From Streptomyces caatingaensis (GTDB taxonomy: Bacteria > Actinomycetota > Actinomycetes > Streptomycetales > Streptomycetaceae): DNA of 64,000 nucleotides. A program made the translations under genes and the position numbers. The notes under the pieces were generated by a model. It had not been told where the DNA came from, did no database searches, and saw only the letters and a program-made list of their open reading frames with translations. Shown here in pieces: positions 1-8,375 of the stretch. How positions within the stretch are numbered: the stretch's first letter is position 1; each line of letters opens with the position of its first letter. The stretch is taken from NCBI RefSeq assembly GCF_001187435.1, contig NZ_LFXA01000007.1, forward strand, positions 62,001 through 126,000. The letters are read 5' to 3'.

Positions 1-2
1 CC

Positions 3-449
3 CTGGACGAGAAGGCGTGCCTGCCCGTCCAGAGCGTCAAGTCCGCCCGGGCGCTGGAGCGTTACGTGCTCGACCGCGCCCGGGGCACCCGGGCCTGGCT
101 CGGTGGCACCGGCTTCGTCGACGAACTCGGCGACGGCAGCGCGGTCCTGCGCCCGGCGGTCCACCAGCTCGCCTCCGCCGACGCCCCGCAGCTGGGCGCC
201 GAAGTGCCGTTCCCCTGCGTCTGGATCGCCCCCTGGAGCCGCGCGGACGGTGTCGCCCCGCTGCGCGACACCCTGGTGCTGACGGCCGTGACCGAGGACG
301 AGGAGCTCGTCGACGCCCTCGTCGCGGAGCCGACGATCAGCAACCTGTACCTGGGCGGCAGGGCCACCCACTGGCACCGCGCGGGCCTTCCGCACGACGG
401 CTACCTCGGCGAGTTCCTCATGCGCAGCAAGACGACGGTGCGCGCCTGA
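3..449 (+). CDS. C-terminal part of a dehydrogenase / acyl-CoA reductase-like protein (5' truncated)
   Basis: The frame is open from base 3 and stops at 447-449, so only the last 148 residues are inside the window. The tail contains a segment ISNLYLGG followed by PHDGYLGEFLMRSK close to the C terminus, which reminds me of the end of aldehyde-dehydrogenase or acyl-CoA-reductase type proteins in biosynthetic clusters. The catalytic core lies outside the window, so the family call is weak. It runs in the same direction as the carrier protein gene that starts 55 bp downstream and is probably part of the same cluster. A reductive step on a carrier-bound acyl chain would fit, but that is inference. 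Confidence 0.35.
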   Translation: MDEKACLPVQSVKSARALERYVLDRARGTRAWLGGTGFVDELGDGSAVLRPAVHQLASADAPQLGAEVPFPCVWIAPWSRADGVAPLRDTLVLTAVTEDEELVDALVAEPTISNLYLGGRATHWHRAGLPHDGYLGEFLMRSKTTVRA

Positions 450-504
450 GGCGGCTCCGGAGCCCGGTTGTCCGCAACAACGCCTGTCAAAGAATGGAGG
501 TCGC

Positions 505-867
505 ATGGACCCGCGTGCGGGCGATGCCCGGGAGGGCGCGACGGACCTGGTCCGGACGGTGTCCGAGCTCTGGTGCGAGGTGCTCGGACTCCCCTCGGTG
601 AACCCCTCGGACAACTTCTTCGACCTGGGCGGCCACTCGCTGCTGCTGCACACCGTGCGCGACGGGCTCCACCGCCGGCTCGGCCGCGACGTCCCCCTGG
701 TCGACCTCTTCCAGCACCCCACGGTCCGCTCCCTGGCCGCCCACCTCGCCGCCGCCGCGTCCGGCGGCCCGGCGGACACCGGCGGGGGGCGGCTGGCCCG
801 GCTGGAGGCCCGGCGCACGGGCCGCCGCGTCGGCGGCCGCGACCACGAGGAGACGGAGGAATGGTGA
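505..867 (+). CDS. Free-standing acyl/peptidyl carrier protein
   Basis: A 120-residue protein with one phosphopantetheine-attachment domain. The motif DNFFDLGGHSLLL lies at about residues 36-48 and Ser45 is the expected attachment site. The last 35 residues are an Arg/Gly-rich tail without a recognisable fold. ATG 505 follows a GGAGG at 496-500, which supports this start. Its stop overlaps the start of the ketosynthase gene (ATG 861, TGA 865-867), implying coupled translation. It probably carries the acyl chain handed to or from the single PKS module downstream. The GGHS form occurs in both NRPS and PKS carriers, so I cannot say whether the starter is an amino acid or an acyl group. Confidence 0.85.
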   Translation: MDPRAGDAREGATDLVRTVSELWCEVLGLPSVNPSDNFFDLGGHSLLLHTVRDGLHRRLGRDVPLVDLFQHPTVRSLAAHLAAAASGGPADTGGGRLARLEARRTGRRVGGRDHEETEEW

Positions 868-3608
868 CCGCCCGAGACACCGCCCCGCCCCGCCCCGGCG
901 CGGCCGCCGACGGGCCCGGACGGGCCGTGGCCGTGATCGGCATGGCCTGCCGCTTCCCCGGCGCCGACGGCCCCGACGCGTTCTGGCGCAACCTCGCCGA
1001 CGGCGTCGAGTCCGTGACCCGGTTCCCCCCGGAACCGGTCCCCGGCGCACGCGCCGACGGCGCCACCGCGACCTACACGCCCGCCCGGGGACTCCTGGAC
1101 CGGCCCGAGTGGTTCGACGCCGGCTTCTTCGGCTGCTCGCCGCGCGAGGCACGGCTGTTGAGCCCCCAGCACCGGCTCTTCCTCGAATGCGCCGCCGAGG
1201 CGCTGGAGGACGCCGGCCAGGACCCGGCACGCCCCACGGACGTCTTCGGCGTCTACGGCGGCGGCACCACCACCGACTACGCGCGCATCCTCCACGAACG
1301 CCGCGCCGAACTGCCGTCCGTCACCGACCTGGACATCCTCCTCGGCACCGCGCCCGACTACCTGGTCTCCCGCACCGCCTACAAACTCGGCCTCACCGGG
1401 CCCGCCGTGACCGTCCAGACCGCCTGCTCCACCGCGCTGGTCGCCGTCCACCTCGCCGTCCAGGGGCTGCTCGCCGGCGACTGCGACGTCGCCCTGGCCG
1501 GCGCCGCCGCCGTCCACGTCCCGGACAAGAAGAGCCAGTTCACCCACGGTGGCATCCTCTCCGCCCGCGGGCAGTGCCGCGCCTTCGACGCCTCGGCCGA
1601 CGGAACCGTCGGCGGCGACGGCGTCGGCATCGTCGTCCTCAAACGGCTCGCCGACGCCGAGGCGGACGGCGACCACGTCCTCGCCGTCCTGCGCGGCACC
1701 GCCGTCAACAACGACGGCGGCGCCCGCGTCGGCTACACCGCGCCCGGCACCGACGGACAGGCCGCCGTGGTCCGCGAGGCGCAGCTCGTCGCCGGCGTCG
1801 ACGCCGGAACCATCGGCTACGTCGAGGCGCACGGCACCGCCACCCCCCTCGGCGACCCCATCGAACTCACCGCGCTCACCCGGGCGTTCCGCCAGGACAC
1901 CGACCGCACCGGCTTCTGCTGGATCGGCTCGGTGAAGACCAACATCGGGCACACCGACGCGGCCGCCGGGGCCGCCGGGCTCATCAAGGCGGTGCTCGCC
2001 CTGCGGCACCGCCGCATCCCGCCCAGCCTCCACTTCACCGAGCCGAACCCGCAGTTCGACTTCGCCGCCAGCCCCTTCCGGGTCGCCACCCGGCTCGTCC
2101 CGTGGGAGGCGCCGGACGGACCGCGGCGCGCGGCGGTCAGCGCGTTCGGCATCGGCGGAACCAACGCCCACGCCGTCCTGGAGGAGGCCCCGCCGCGTCC
2201 GCCGTCCCCCCGGCCCGCGGCCCCGGAACAGCTCCTGGTGCTCTCCGCCGCGTCGCCCCGGGCCCTGGACGCCGCCGTGCACCGGCTCGCGGACCGGCTC
2301 GCGTCGGCCGCACCGGACACCGAACTCGCCGACGTCGCCTGGACGTTGCAGACCGGGCGCCGTGAGCACCCGTACCGTGCCGTCGCCGTCGCGCGCGGCG
2401 CCGCCGACGCCGTCCGGGTGCTCACCGGCCCCGCCGGCGGCCGTCCGGCGGTCCCCGCCGCGCCCGCCGTGGAGGGCCGTCCCACCGCCTTCCTCTTCTC
2501 CGGTGCCCCCGGGCGGCGGCCCGATCCCGCCCGGTGCGCGGCCGAACCCGCCTACCGGCAGGCCGTCGAGGAGTGCTGCGCGGCCGCGGGCCTGTCCGCC
2601 GCCGACCGCGACGCGGTGCTGCACGGCCGCCCGGCGGCCGGCTCCGGCCCGGTGGCGGTGGCCGCCTTCGCCCGGGAGTACGCCACCGCCATGACCTGGA
2701 TCCGGTGGGGCGTCAGGCCGGACGCGGTGCTCTGCTCGGGACCGGGGACACCCGCCGCCATGGCCGTCGCCAAGGTCCTGCCCCTGGCCGACGCGCTGCG
2801 CCTGGCCCTCGGCCACGCCCGCGCCGGGGAGACGGCCGGCGACGACCCGGCGGCCTGGGCCGCCCTGGTGGCCCGCACCGCCCTGCGCCCGCCCAGAGTC
2901 CCGGTGTTCTCCCCGGCGTCGGGCCGCCGGCTCACCGCCGAGGAGGCCGCCGACCCCGGACAGTGGGCCCGCGCAGCGGCCCGGCCGGACCCCGCCCTCG
3001 TCCGCCGCGCCCTGGCGGAGCTGCTCGCCGACCCGCACCGCGTCCTCCTGGAGGTCTCGCCGGACCGCGCGCTGCTCGCCGCGGCCCGGACGCTGCCGCA
3101 GGAGCCCGCCGCCGGCCACCTGCTGCTCCCGGAGGGCGACGGGGACGGCGAGGACGACGGCGGGCAGGGCCACGCCGCGGCGCTCGCCGTGCTCGGCCGG
3201 CTCTGGGCCGGCGGCGCGGCCGTGCGCTGGAAGCACGTCCACGGCGGCGAGCGGCGTTCGCTGACACCCCTGCCCACCTACCCCTTCCAGCGCGAACGTT
3301 TCCTCGTGGAACCCGCCGCACCCGCCGCTCCCGCCGCCACGGAACCCACCGGGCCGGCGGAGGAGGCGCCGCACGCCCGCAAGGACGTCCTGACCACCCT
3401 CCTCCGTCTCTACGCCGAACTCCTCGGCCTGCCCGACGTCGGACCGGACGACGACTTCTTCGACCTCGGCGGGGACTCCCTCGTCGCCGCGCGGCTCGCC
3501 GAACGCGTCCGCGAGCTCTACCCCGTGGACATCGACGGCCTCACCGTCTACGAGGCCGGCGCGCCCGCCGAACTCGCCGCGGCCGTCGAGGAACTGATGG
3601 CCGTCTGA
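861..3608 (+). CDS. Single PKS module KS-AT(degenerate)-ACP
   Basis: A 915-residue modular polyketide synthase protein. The ketosynthase spans about residues 20-450 and is intact: Cys189 in TACSTA, His324 in EAHGTAT and His364 in NIGHTDA. An acyltransferase-like region follows (about 540-800). Where active ATs have GHSxG, this one reads CSGPG (about 625-629), and the segment with the catalytic His is missing, so it should not load extender units. A post-AT linker (LPTYPFQRERF) and a C-terminal ACP follow, with Ser873 in FFDLGGDSL. No KR, DH, ER or TE is present. The start ATG 861 overlaps the carrier gene. A trans-acting AT, or a KS doing one condensation with a ready-made unit, would be needed. 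Product length and extender unit are unknown. Confidence 0.9.
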   Translation: MVTARDTAPPRPGAAADGPGRAVAVIGMACRFPGADGPDAFWRNLADGVESVTRFPPEPVPGARADGATATYTPARGLLDRPEWFDAGFFGCSPREARLLSPQHRLFLECAAEALEDAGQDPARPTDVFGVYGGGTTTDYARILHERRAELPSVTDLDILLGTAPDYLVSRTAYKLGLTGPAVTVQTACSTALVAVHLAVQGLLAGDCDVALAGAAAVHVPDKKSQFTHGGILSARGQCRAFDASADGTVGGDGVGIVVLKRLADAEADGDHVLAVLRGTAVNNDGGARVGYTAPGTDGQAAVVREAQLVAGVDAGTIGYVEAHGTATPLGDPIELTALTRAFRQDTDRTGFCWIGSVKTNIGHTDAAAGAAGLIKAVLALRHRRIPPSLHFTEPNPQFDFAASPFRVATRLVPWEAPDGPRRAAVSAFGIGGTNAHAVLEEAPPRPPSPRPAAPEQLLVLSAASPRALDAAVHRLADRLASAAPDTELADVAWTLQTGRREHPYRAVAVARGAADAVRVLTGPAGGRPAVPAAPAVEGRPTAFLFSGAPGRRPDPARCAAEPAYRQAVEECCAAAGLSAADRDAVLHGRPAAGSGPVAVAAFAREYATAMTWIRWGVRPDAVLCSGPGTPAAMAVAKVLPLADALRLALGHARAGETAGDDPAAWAALVARTALRPPRVPVFSPASGRRLTAEEAADPGQWARAAARPDPALVRRALAELLADPHRVLLEVSPDRALLAAARTLPQEPAAGHLLLPEGDGDGEDDGGQGHAAALAVLGRLWAGGAAVRWKHVHGGERRSLTPLPTYPFQRERFLVEPAAPAAPAATEPTGPAEEAPHARKDVLTTLLRLYAELLGLPDVGPDDDFFDLGGDSLVAARLAERVRELYPVDIDGLTVYEAGAPAELAAAVEELMAV

Positions 3609-3656
3609 CGGCCCGCCCGCCCCCGCCCCACCGGACCCCCGACCTCCGAGGAAGCC

Positions 3657-4439
3657 ATGCCCTCAAGAACAGGCCCGCCGCGCCGGCTGGCCAGCCGCCG
3701 CGAACGCCCCGAGGCCGCGCTCGACCTGTACGTCTTCCCGCACGCGGGCGGTTCGGCCGGCGAGTACCTGATGTGGTCCGACCACCTGCCCGACCTCCAG
3801 GTCCGGGGCGTCCAGTACGCCGGCCGGGCGTCGCGCCGCGCCGAGCCCGCCCACACCGACGTCGCGGCACTGGTCGACGACCTGGCCGGCCACCTCCCCC
3901 TCGACCGCCCGGCCGTCTTCCTCGGGCACAGCTTCGGCGCCCTCGTGGCCTACGAGACGGCCCGCGCCCTGCGCGCGCTGGGCCGCCCGGAGCCGCGCCA
4001 CCTGCTGCTGTCCTCCTTCCGGCCGCCGCACACCGTCACGGCGGCCCGGCACGGCGGACCGCTGCACCTCCTGAACGACGAGGAGCTGGCCACGGCCGCC
4101 GAACGCCTCTGGGGCCGGCTCCCGGACCAGGTGCGGACCGACCCCGGAGTGCGTGCGCTGGCCCTCGCCCCGCTCCGCGCCGACCTCACCGCCCTGGAGA
4201 CGTACCGGTACGTCCCCGGGCCGCCGCTCGACGTACCGGCCACCCTCGTCCGGGGCGCCGCCGAGGCGCTGGACCTCGACGGGTGGACCGGGCACCTCGC
4301 CCACATCACGGGCCGGCACACCCTTCCCGGCGGCCACTTCCACTTCCGCGGCGACCCCGCGCCCCTGCTGGACCTGATCCGGGACGTGACCCGCCGGACC
4401 GCACCACGGACGGGAGCCACCGCACGATGCGCCACATGA
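3657..4439 (+). CDS. Type II thioesterase (alpha/beta hydrolase)
   Basis: A 260-residue serine hydrolase of the external thioesterase family found beside PKS and NRPS genes. The nucleophile sits in GHSFGAL (about residue 89). The oxyanion segment FPHAGGSAGEY lies near the N terminus and the catalytic His is in GGHFHF near the end. Such enzymes hydrolyse misloaded or stalled acyl groups from carrier domains. They may also release product when, as here, the PKS has no integrated TE. ATG 3657 is preceded by a GAGGAAG. Its stop overlaps the start of the aldo/keto reductase, which places it in the same operon as the KS module. Confidence 0.88.
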   Translation: MPSRTGPPRRLASRRERPEAALDLYVFPHAGGSAGEYLMWSDHLPDLQVRGVQYAGRASRRAEPAHTDVAALVDDLAGHLPLDRPAVFLGHSFGALVAYETARALRALGRPEPRHLLLSSFRPPHTVTAARHGGPLHLLNDEELATAAERLWGRLPDQVRTDPGVRALALAPLRADLTALETYRYVPGPPLDVPATLVRGAAEALDLDGWTGHLAHITGRHTLPGGHFHFRGDPAPLLDLIRDVTRRTAPRTGATARCAT

Positions 4440-5482
4440 CCTTCGGCCGGCGCTGCGGACTGAGGGTCTCCGCCTACGCGCTGGGCACCGTCAACTTCGG
4501 CACCGGCTGGGGCGGCGGCACCGAACGGGCCGAGGCCCGGCGGATCCTGGACCGCTTCGCCGATGCCGGCGGCACCCTCCTCGACACCGCCGACTGCTAC
4601 CACGACGGGGAAGCCGAGACCTTCCTCGGCGCGTTCCTCGCCGGCCGCCGCGACCGCTTCACCCTGGCCACCAAGTTCTCCTTCGGCTGGGGGAAGGAGT
4701 CCTCCGGCGTCCTCACCACCGGCAACGCCCGCGGCAACATGATCCGTTCGCTGGAGGGCAGCCTCCGCCGGCTCGGCACCGACCACGTCGACCTGTACTG
4801 GGTGCACTTCCCCGACACCGTCACCCCCGTCGAGGAGGTCGTGGCGGGCCTCGACGACCTGGTGCGCGCCGGGAAGATCCGCTACGCAGGGCTGTCCAAC
4901 TTCGCCGCCTGGCAGGTCTCCCGCGCCGTCACCCTGGCCGAGGTCCACGGCCGCGCCCCGGTGGCCGGCATCCAGACCGAGTACAGCCTCGTGGAGCGCA
5001 CCGCCGACCGCGAACTGCTGCCCATGGCCGAGGAACTGGGCCTCGGGGTGGCCCAATGGGGGCCGCTGGGCGGGGGGCTGCTGACCGGCAAGTACCGTCA
5101 GGGCTCCGCGGGCCGGCTCACCGACTGGAACGGCCGCGTGATGCGCCACGAGTCCGACGCCCACCGCACGGCCGTCCTCGACGAGGTCCTCGCCGTCGCC
5201 CGGGAGACCGGCGCCCCGCCCGCACAGGTCGCCGTGGCCTGGCTCAACTCCCGGGCCCGCACGGCCGGCACGGCCCACGTCCCCGTCATCGGCCCGCGCA
5301 CCGTCGAGCAGCTCGACGGCTACCTCGCCGCCCTCGACCTGACCCTCGACGCCGCGCACCTCCGGCGCCTCGACGAGGTCAGCGCCGTCCCCCTGGGCTC
5401 ACCGCACGATCTCGTGCGCGGGGCCCGCGACAACCTGCTGGGCGGCGACGCCGCCCGCTTCGAAGGAGCCCGACGCGCGTGA
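4427..5482 (+). CDS. Aldo/keto reductase
   Basis: A 351-residue NADPH-dependent oxidoreductase with the TIM-barrel aldo/keto reductase fold. The catalytic tetrad is visible: Asp and Tyr in DTADCYHDGE, Lys in LATKFSFGWG and His in WVHFPD. The C-terminal cofactor-binding part contains VIGPRTVEQL. Likely role: reduction of a carbonyl in the cluster product or intermediate, since the PKS module has no KR domain. The ATG at 4427 is 13 bp before the thioesterase stop, and a second in-frame ATG at 4436 is an alternative. The stop overlaps the GTG of the next gene. The substrate cannot be read from the sequence. Confidence 0.88.
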   Translation: MRHMTFGRRCGLRVSAYALGTVNFGTGWGGGTERAEARRILDRFADAGGTLLDTADCYHDGEAETFLGAFLAGRRDRFTLATKFSFGWGKESSGVLTTGNARGNMIRSLEGSLRRLGTDHVDLYWVHFPDTVTPVEEVVAGLDDLVRAGKIRYAGLSNFAAWQVSRAVTLAEVHGRAPVAGIQTEYSLVERTADRELLPMAEELGLGVAQWGPLGGGLLTGKYRQGSAGRLTDWNGRVMRHESDAHRTAVLDEVLAVARETGAPPAQVAVAWLNSRARTAGTAHVPVIGPRTVEQLDGYLAALDLTLDAAHLRRLDEVSAVPLGSPHDLVRGARDNLLGGDAARFEGARRA

Positions 5483-5883
5483 ACGAACTGGCCGGAGTGT
5501 GGACGCTGGTGTCCTTCCACACCCTCGACGAGCAGGGCGGCGTCCGCCCCGGACCCCTCGGCGACCACCCCGCCGGGCTGCTCTTCTACAGCGAGGACGG
5601 CCACGTCGCCGTCCACATGATGCCCGCCGGCGGGCCGCCCGACTACCTCAGTTACGCCGGCACGTGGCGGCGCGAGGGCGACCGCGTCGTGCACACCCTC
5701 ACCGTCGCCGCCCGGGCCGAATGGCTCGGCACCGAACAGACCCGCTCACTGACCCTGGACGGCGACCTCCTCACCCTCACCGGCAGCTCGCTCTCGACCA
5801 CCGACCGGCGCGTCCTGGTCTGGCGACGGCTCACCGGCACCGCGCCCCTCGTCCCCGACCCCCGCACAGGAGAACCGGCATGA
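5479..5883 (+). CDS. Lipocalin-like domain protein
   Basis: A small (134-residue) beta-rich protein that begins ELAGVWTLVSF and contains a LLFYSEDGHVAVHMM strand pair, resembling the lipocalin-like family often found in actinomycete biosynthetic clusters. There is no signal peptide, so it should be cytosolic. It could bind a hydrophobic intermediate or act as a small cyclase-like or isomerase-like enzyme. No catalytic residues can be assigned. GTG 5479 overlaps the previous stop, and its own TGA overlaps ATG 5880, so it is translationally locked into the operon. Confidence 0.7.
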   Translation: MNELAGVWTLVSFHTLDEQGGVRPGPLGDHPAGLLFYSEDGHVAVHMMPAGGPPDYLSYAGTWRREGDRVVHTLTVAARAEWLGTEQTRSLTLDGDLLTLTGSSLSTTDRRVLVWRRLTGTAPLVPDPRTGEPA

Positions 5884-6719
5884 ACGACACGGCACACACG
5901 ACGGACCGCCCCGCCTGGACGCCCGGGGACATCGACCCCGACCGGCCCAGCGTGGCGCGGATGTACGACTACTACGTGGGCGGCGAGCACAACCTGGACT
6001 CCGACCGGCGGACCGCGCGCACCGCGCTCGACGCGCTGCCCGGCCTCGACATCGCCATCCGCGCCAACCGGGCGTTCCTGCGCCGCGCCGTGCGCACCGT
6101 CGCCGAGAGCGGCATCACCCAGTTCCTGGACATCGGCTCCGGCATCCCCACCGCGGACGGCGGCAACGTCCACGACGTGGCCCGTCGCGTCCACCCCGGC
6201 GCCCGCGTCGTCTACGTCGACCACGACCCGGTGGCCGTCGCCCGCGGCCGCGAGCTGCTCGCCGGCGACCCCGACGCCACCGCCGTCGCCGGGGACTTCC
6301 TCCGGCCGCGGGACATCCTGGGCCACCCGGAGGTGCGCGCGCACATCGACTTCGACCGCCCCGTGGGGCTGCTCCTCGTCGCCGTCCTCCACTTCATCGA
6401 GGACGACGACGACCCCTGGGAGAAGGTCGCCCTGCTGCGCGACGCCCTCGCCCCGGGCAGCCACCTGATCCTCTCCCACGCCTATGTCGAGGCCACCCCC
6501 GAGGCCGGCCCGTCGAGCGGACAACTCCAGGACGTCTACCGGGCGTTCGGGGCCCGGCTGCAGAACCGCGGGCCCGCCGCGACCGGACGGTTCTTCGAGG
6601 GCTTCCGGCTGCTGGAGCCCGGCCTGACCGGCATGGCCGACTGGCGCCCCGACGCCGACGCCGGGAACGGGCACCCGATGACCCGCTCGGGCGTCGTCGG
6701 CGTGGCCGTCAAGGACTGA
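5880..6719 (+). CDS. SAM-dependent methyltransferase, DUF574 type
   Basis: A 279-residue protein of the actinomycete-specific S-adenosyl methyltransferase family (DUF574). Family hallmarks are visible: SVARMYDYYVGGEHN near the N terminus, QFLDIGSGIPT as the SAM-binding loop and VVYVDHDPVAV as the acidic-loop strand. Family members are very common in Streptomyces and few have a known substrate. Here the gene sits inside the biosynthetic operon with 4-bp overlaps on its 5' side, which makes a tailoring methylation possible, but a general role is not excluded. Start ATG 5880 is fixed by the overlap with the lipocalin-like gene. Confidence 0.85.
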   Translation: MNDTAHTTDRPAWTPGDIDPDRPSVARMYDYYVGGEHNLDSDRRTARTALDALPGLDIAIRANRAFLRRAVRTVAESGITQFLDIGSGIPTADGGNVHDVARRVHPGARVVYVDHDPVAVARGRELLAGDPDATAVAGDFLRPRDILGHPEVRAHIDFDRPVGLLLVAVLHFIEDDDDPWEKVALLRDALAPGSHLILSHAYVEATPEAGPSSGQLQDVYRAFGARLQNRGPAATGRFFEGFRLLEPGLTGMADWRPDADAGNGHPMTRSGVVGVAVKD

Positions 6720-6723
6720 CGGG

Positions 6724-7596
6724 ATGCACCCGTTCGCCCTGCACCGGTGGAACGCCGCCCGCCTGGGCGGACGGGACGTCGTCGTCGCCGGCTACCCGGC
6801 CTCCGGAGCCGCGCTCGTCGGCAACATCCTGACCGAGCTCGGCTTCGGGCACCTCGACCCCTACACCGAGACCGTTCTCCCCGACGGCACCTCGGCCGTC
6901 GTCGAGGACCGGATGACCTACCGCCGCCGGCTCGCCGCCACCGCCGCCGAGGACCGGCGGCACGGCGTCCACCGCTCCGCCGACGGCCTCCGGTTCGTCA
7001 AGAACCACCTCCACCCGGACGCCTTCGACGCCGGCCGGCTCGCGGGCGCCGTCCTGCTGGTCCGCGACCCCAGGGACGCCATCCACTCCGCGTACCACTG
7101 GTTCCGCGGCTTCGCGGAGCGCTGGCGGCTCGGCGACAACGGGCGCGGCACCTTCGCCGCGTTCCTCGACGGCCCCGTCGTCAACGGCGAACCGCCCGTC
7201 GAGGGCTGGACCCGCTTCTGCGCCGCCTGGCTCGACGCCCTGCCCGCCTTCCGCCGCTCCGCCGTCGTCCGCTTCGAGGACCTCAAGAGCGACCCGGCGG
7301 CGGCGACGGCCGCCCTGCTGCGCGCTCTCGGGCAGGAACGCGCCCCGCGGGAGATCGCCCGCGCCGTGCGCGCCAGTTCGTACGAGGCCATGCGCGCCCA
7401 CGAGACCGCGGCCATGGCCGAGGACGGGGACCGGGGCGCGGACGGGCCCCGGATCATGCGCCGGGGACAGGTCGGGGAGTGGCGCGAGTGGATCGGCGAC
7501 CCGGCCCTCGCCGCCCGCTTCCGCGACCCGGACCTCGCGGCCACCGCCGCCCGCTTCGGCTACCGGCTCTCCACCAGTGAAGGGACCGCACCGTGA
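6724..7596 (+). CDS. Sulfotransferase-fold protein, candidate phosphoramidate transferase
   Basis: A 290-residue protein with the sulfotransferase layout. The 5' phosphosulfate loop region reads GYPASGAAL (residues 23-31). The 3'-phosphate pair is Arg114...Ser122 in VRDPRDAIHS, with the usual eight-residue spacing, and an RRGQVGEWREW block near 240-250 matches the RKGxxGDW motif. Cytosolic sulfotransferases have Lys in the loop (PKSGTT). Here it is Ala26, and the two Thr are Ala29 and Ala30. The 3'-phosphonucleotide grip is kept while the sulfuryl-contact residues are lost. Because the operon makes a 3'-phospho-CDP-amidate, a PAPS look-alike, I infer that it may transfer phosphoramidate rather than sulfate. 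Ordinary sulfation remains the alternative. An AAGGA lies upstream of ATG 6724. Confidence 0.75.
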   Translation: MHPFALHRWNAARLGGRDVVVAGYPASGAALVGNILTELGFGHLDPYTETVLPDGTSAVVEDRMTYRRRLAATAAEDRRHGVHRSADGLRFVKNHLHPDAFDAGRLAGAVLLVRDPRDAIHSAYHWFRGFAERWRLGDNGRGTFAAFLDGPVVNGEPPVEGWTRFCAAWLDALPAFRRSAVVRFEDLKSDPAAATAALLRALGQERAPREIARAVRASSYEAMRAHETAAMAEDGDRGADGPRIMRRGQVGEWREWIGDPALAARFRDPDLAATAARFGYRLSTSEGTAP

Positions 7597-8375
7597 CCAC
7601 GACCTTCGACTACTCGCCCTACGCGGTGGCCTACCGCGAACGGGCCGAGTACGTGCCCGGCGTCGTCCGCGCCCTGCTGCGGACGGCCGCCGTGCGCCCC
7701 GGCGACCTCGTGTGCGACATGGGGGCGGGCTCGGCCCATCTCACCGCCCCGCTCCTGGAACACGGGCTGCGGGTGGACGCGGTCGAACCGACGCCCGCCA
7801 TGCGGGCGGTGGGGGAGCGGCGCACCGCCGGCGCCCCGGGCGTCACCTGGTACGAGGGGACCGGCGAGGCGTCCGGCCGGCCGGCGGGTCACTACCGGCT
7901 CGTCACCTTCGGCTCCTCCTTCGACCGCACGGACCGGCCGGCCGCCCTGCGGGAGACCGCCCGCATCCTGGCGCCCGGCGGCCACTTCGCCTGCCTGTGG
8001 AACCACCGCGACCTGGACGACCCGCTCCAGGCCCGCGTCGAGGAGCTCATCCACGAGCGCGTCCCGGGCTACGGCTACGGCGTCCGGCGGACCGACCAGC
8101 GGCCCGTCATCGAGGAGAGCGGCCTCTTCGCCCCGCCGGTCGCCCTCTCCGGCCGGCAGGTCTTCCGGCTGCCCGCCGCGGCCTGGGTCCGGGCCTGGGC
8201 CTCCCACGCCACGCTCGGCGAACAGGCCGGGCCGCGCTTTGCCGAGGTGTGCGACGCCATCGGCGACCTGGTGCGCCGCGAGACGGGCGAGTGGATCGAC
8301 GTCCCGTACACCACCCGCGCCTGGACCGCCCGCCGCCTCGACCCGCGCGGCACCGACGCGGACGCGCGGCGATGA
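7593..8375 (+). CDS. Class I SAM-dependent methyltransferase
   Basis: A 260-residue methyltransferase with motif I as VCDMGAGSAHLT (about residues 41-52), a motif II acidic strand VDAVEPTPAMR, and a motif IV/V-like YRLVTFGSSFDR. The N-terminal FDYSPYAVAYRERAEYVP resembles methyltransferases of the type-11 family. GTG 7593 overlaps the sulfotransferase-like stop, and its TGA overlaps the glutamine kinase ATG. In C. jejuni, methyltransferase genes lie next to the glutamine-kinase cassette and are linked to the O-methyl group of methyl phosphoramidate. The position here makes O-methylation of a phosphoramidate a reasonable inference, although methylation of the carbon skeleton is equally possible. 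Confidence 0.82.
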   Translation: MTTTFDYSPYAVAYRERAEYVPGVVRALLRTAAVRPGDLVCDMGAGSAHLTAPLLEHGLRVDAVEPTPAMRAVGERRTAGAPGVTWYEGTGEASGRPAGHYRLVTFGSSFDRTDRPAALRETARILAPGGHFACLWNHRDLDDPLQARVEELIHERVPGYGYGVRRTDQRPVIEESGLFAPPVALSGRQVFRLPAAAWVRAWASHATLGEQAGPRFAEVCDAIGDLVRRETGEWIDVPYTTRAWTARRLDPRGTDADARR

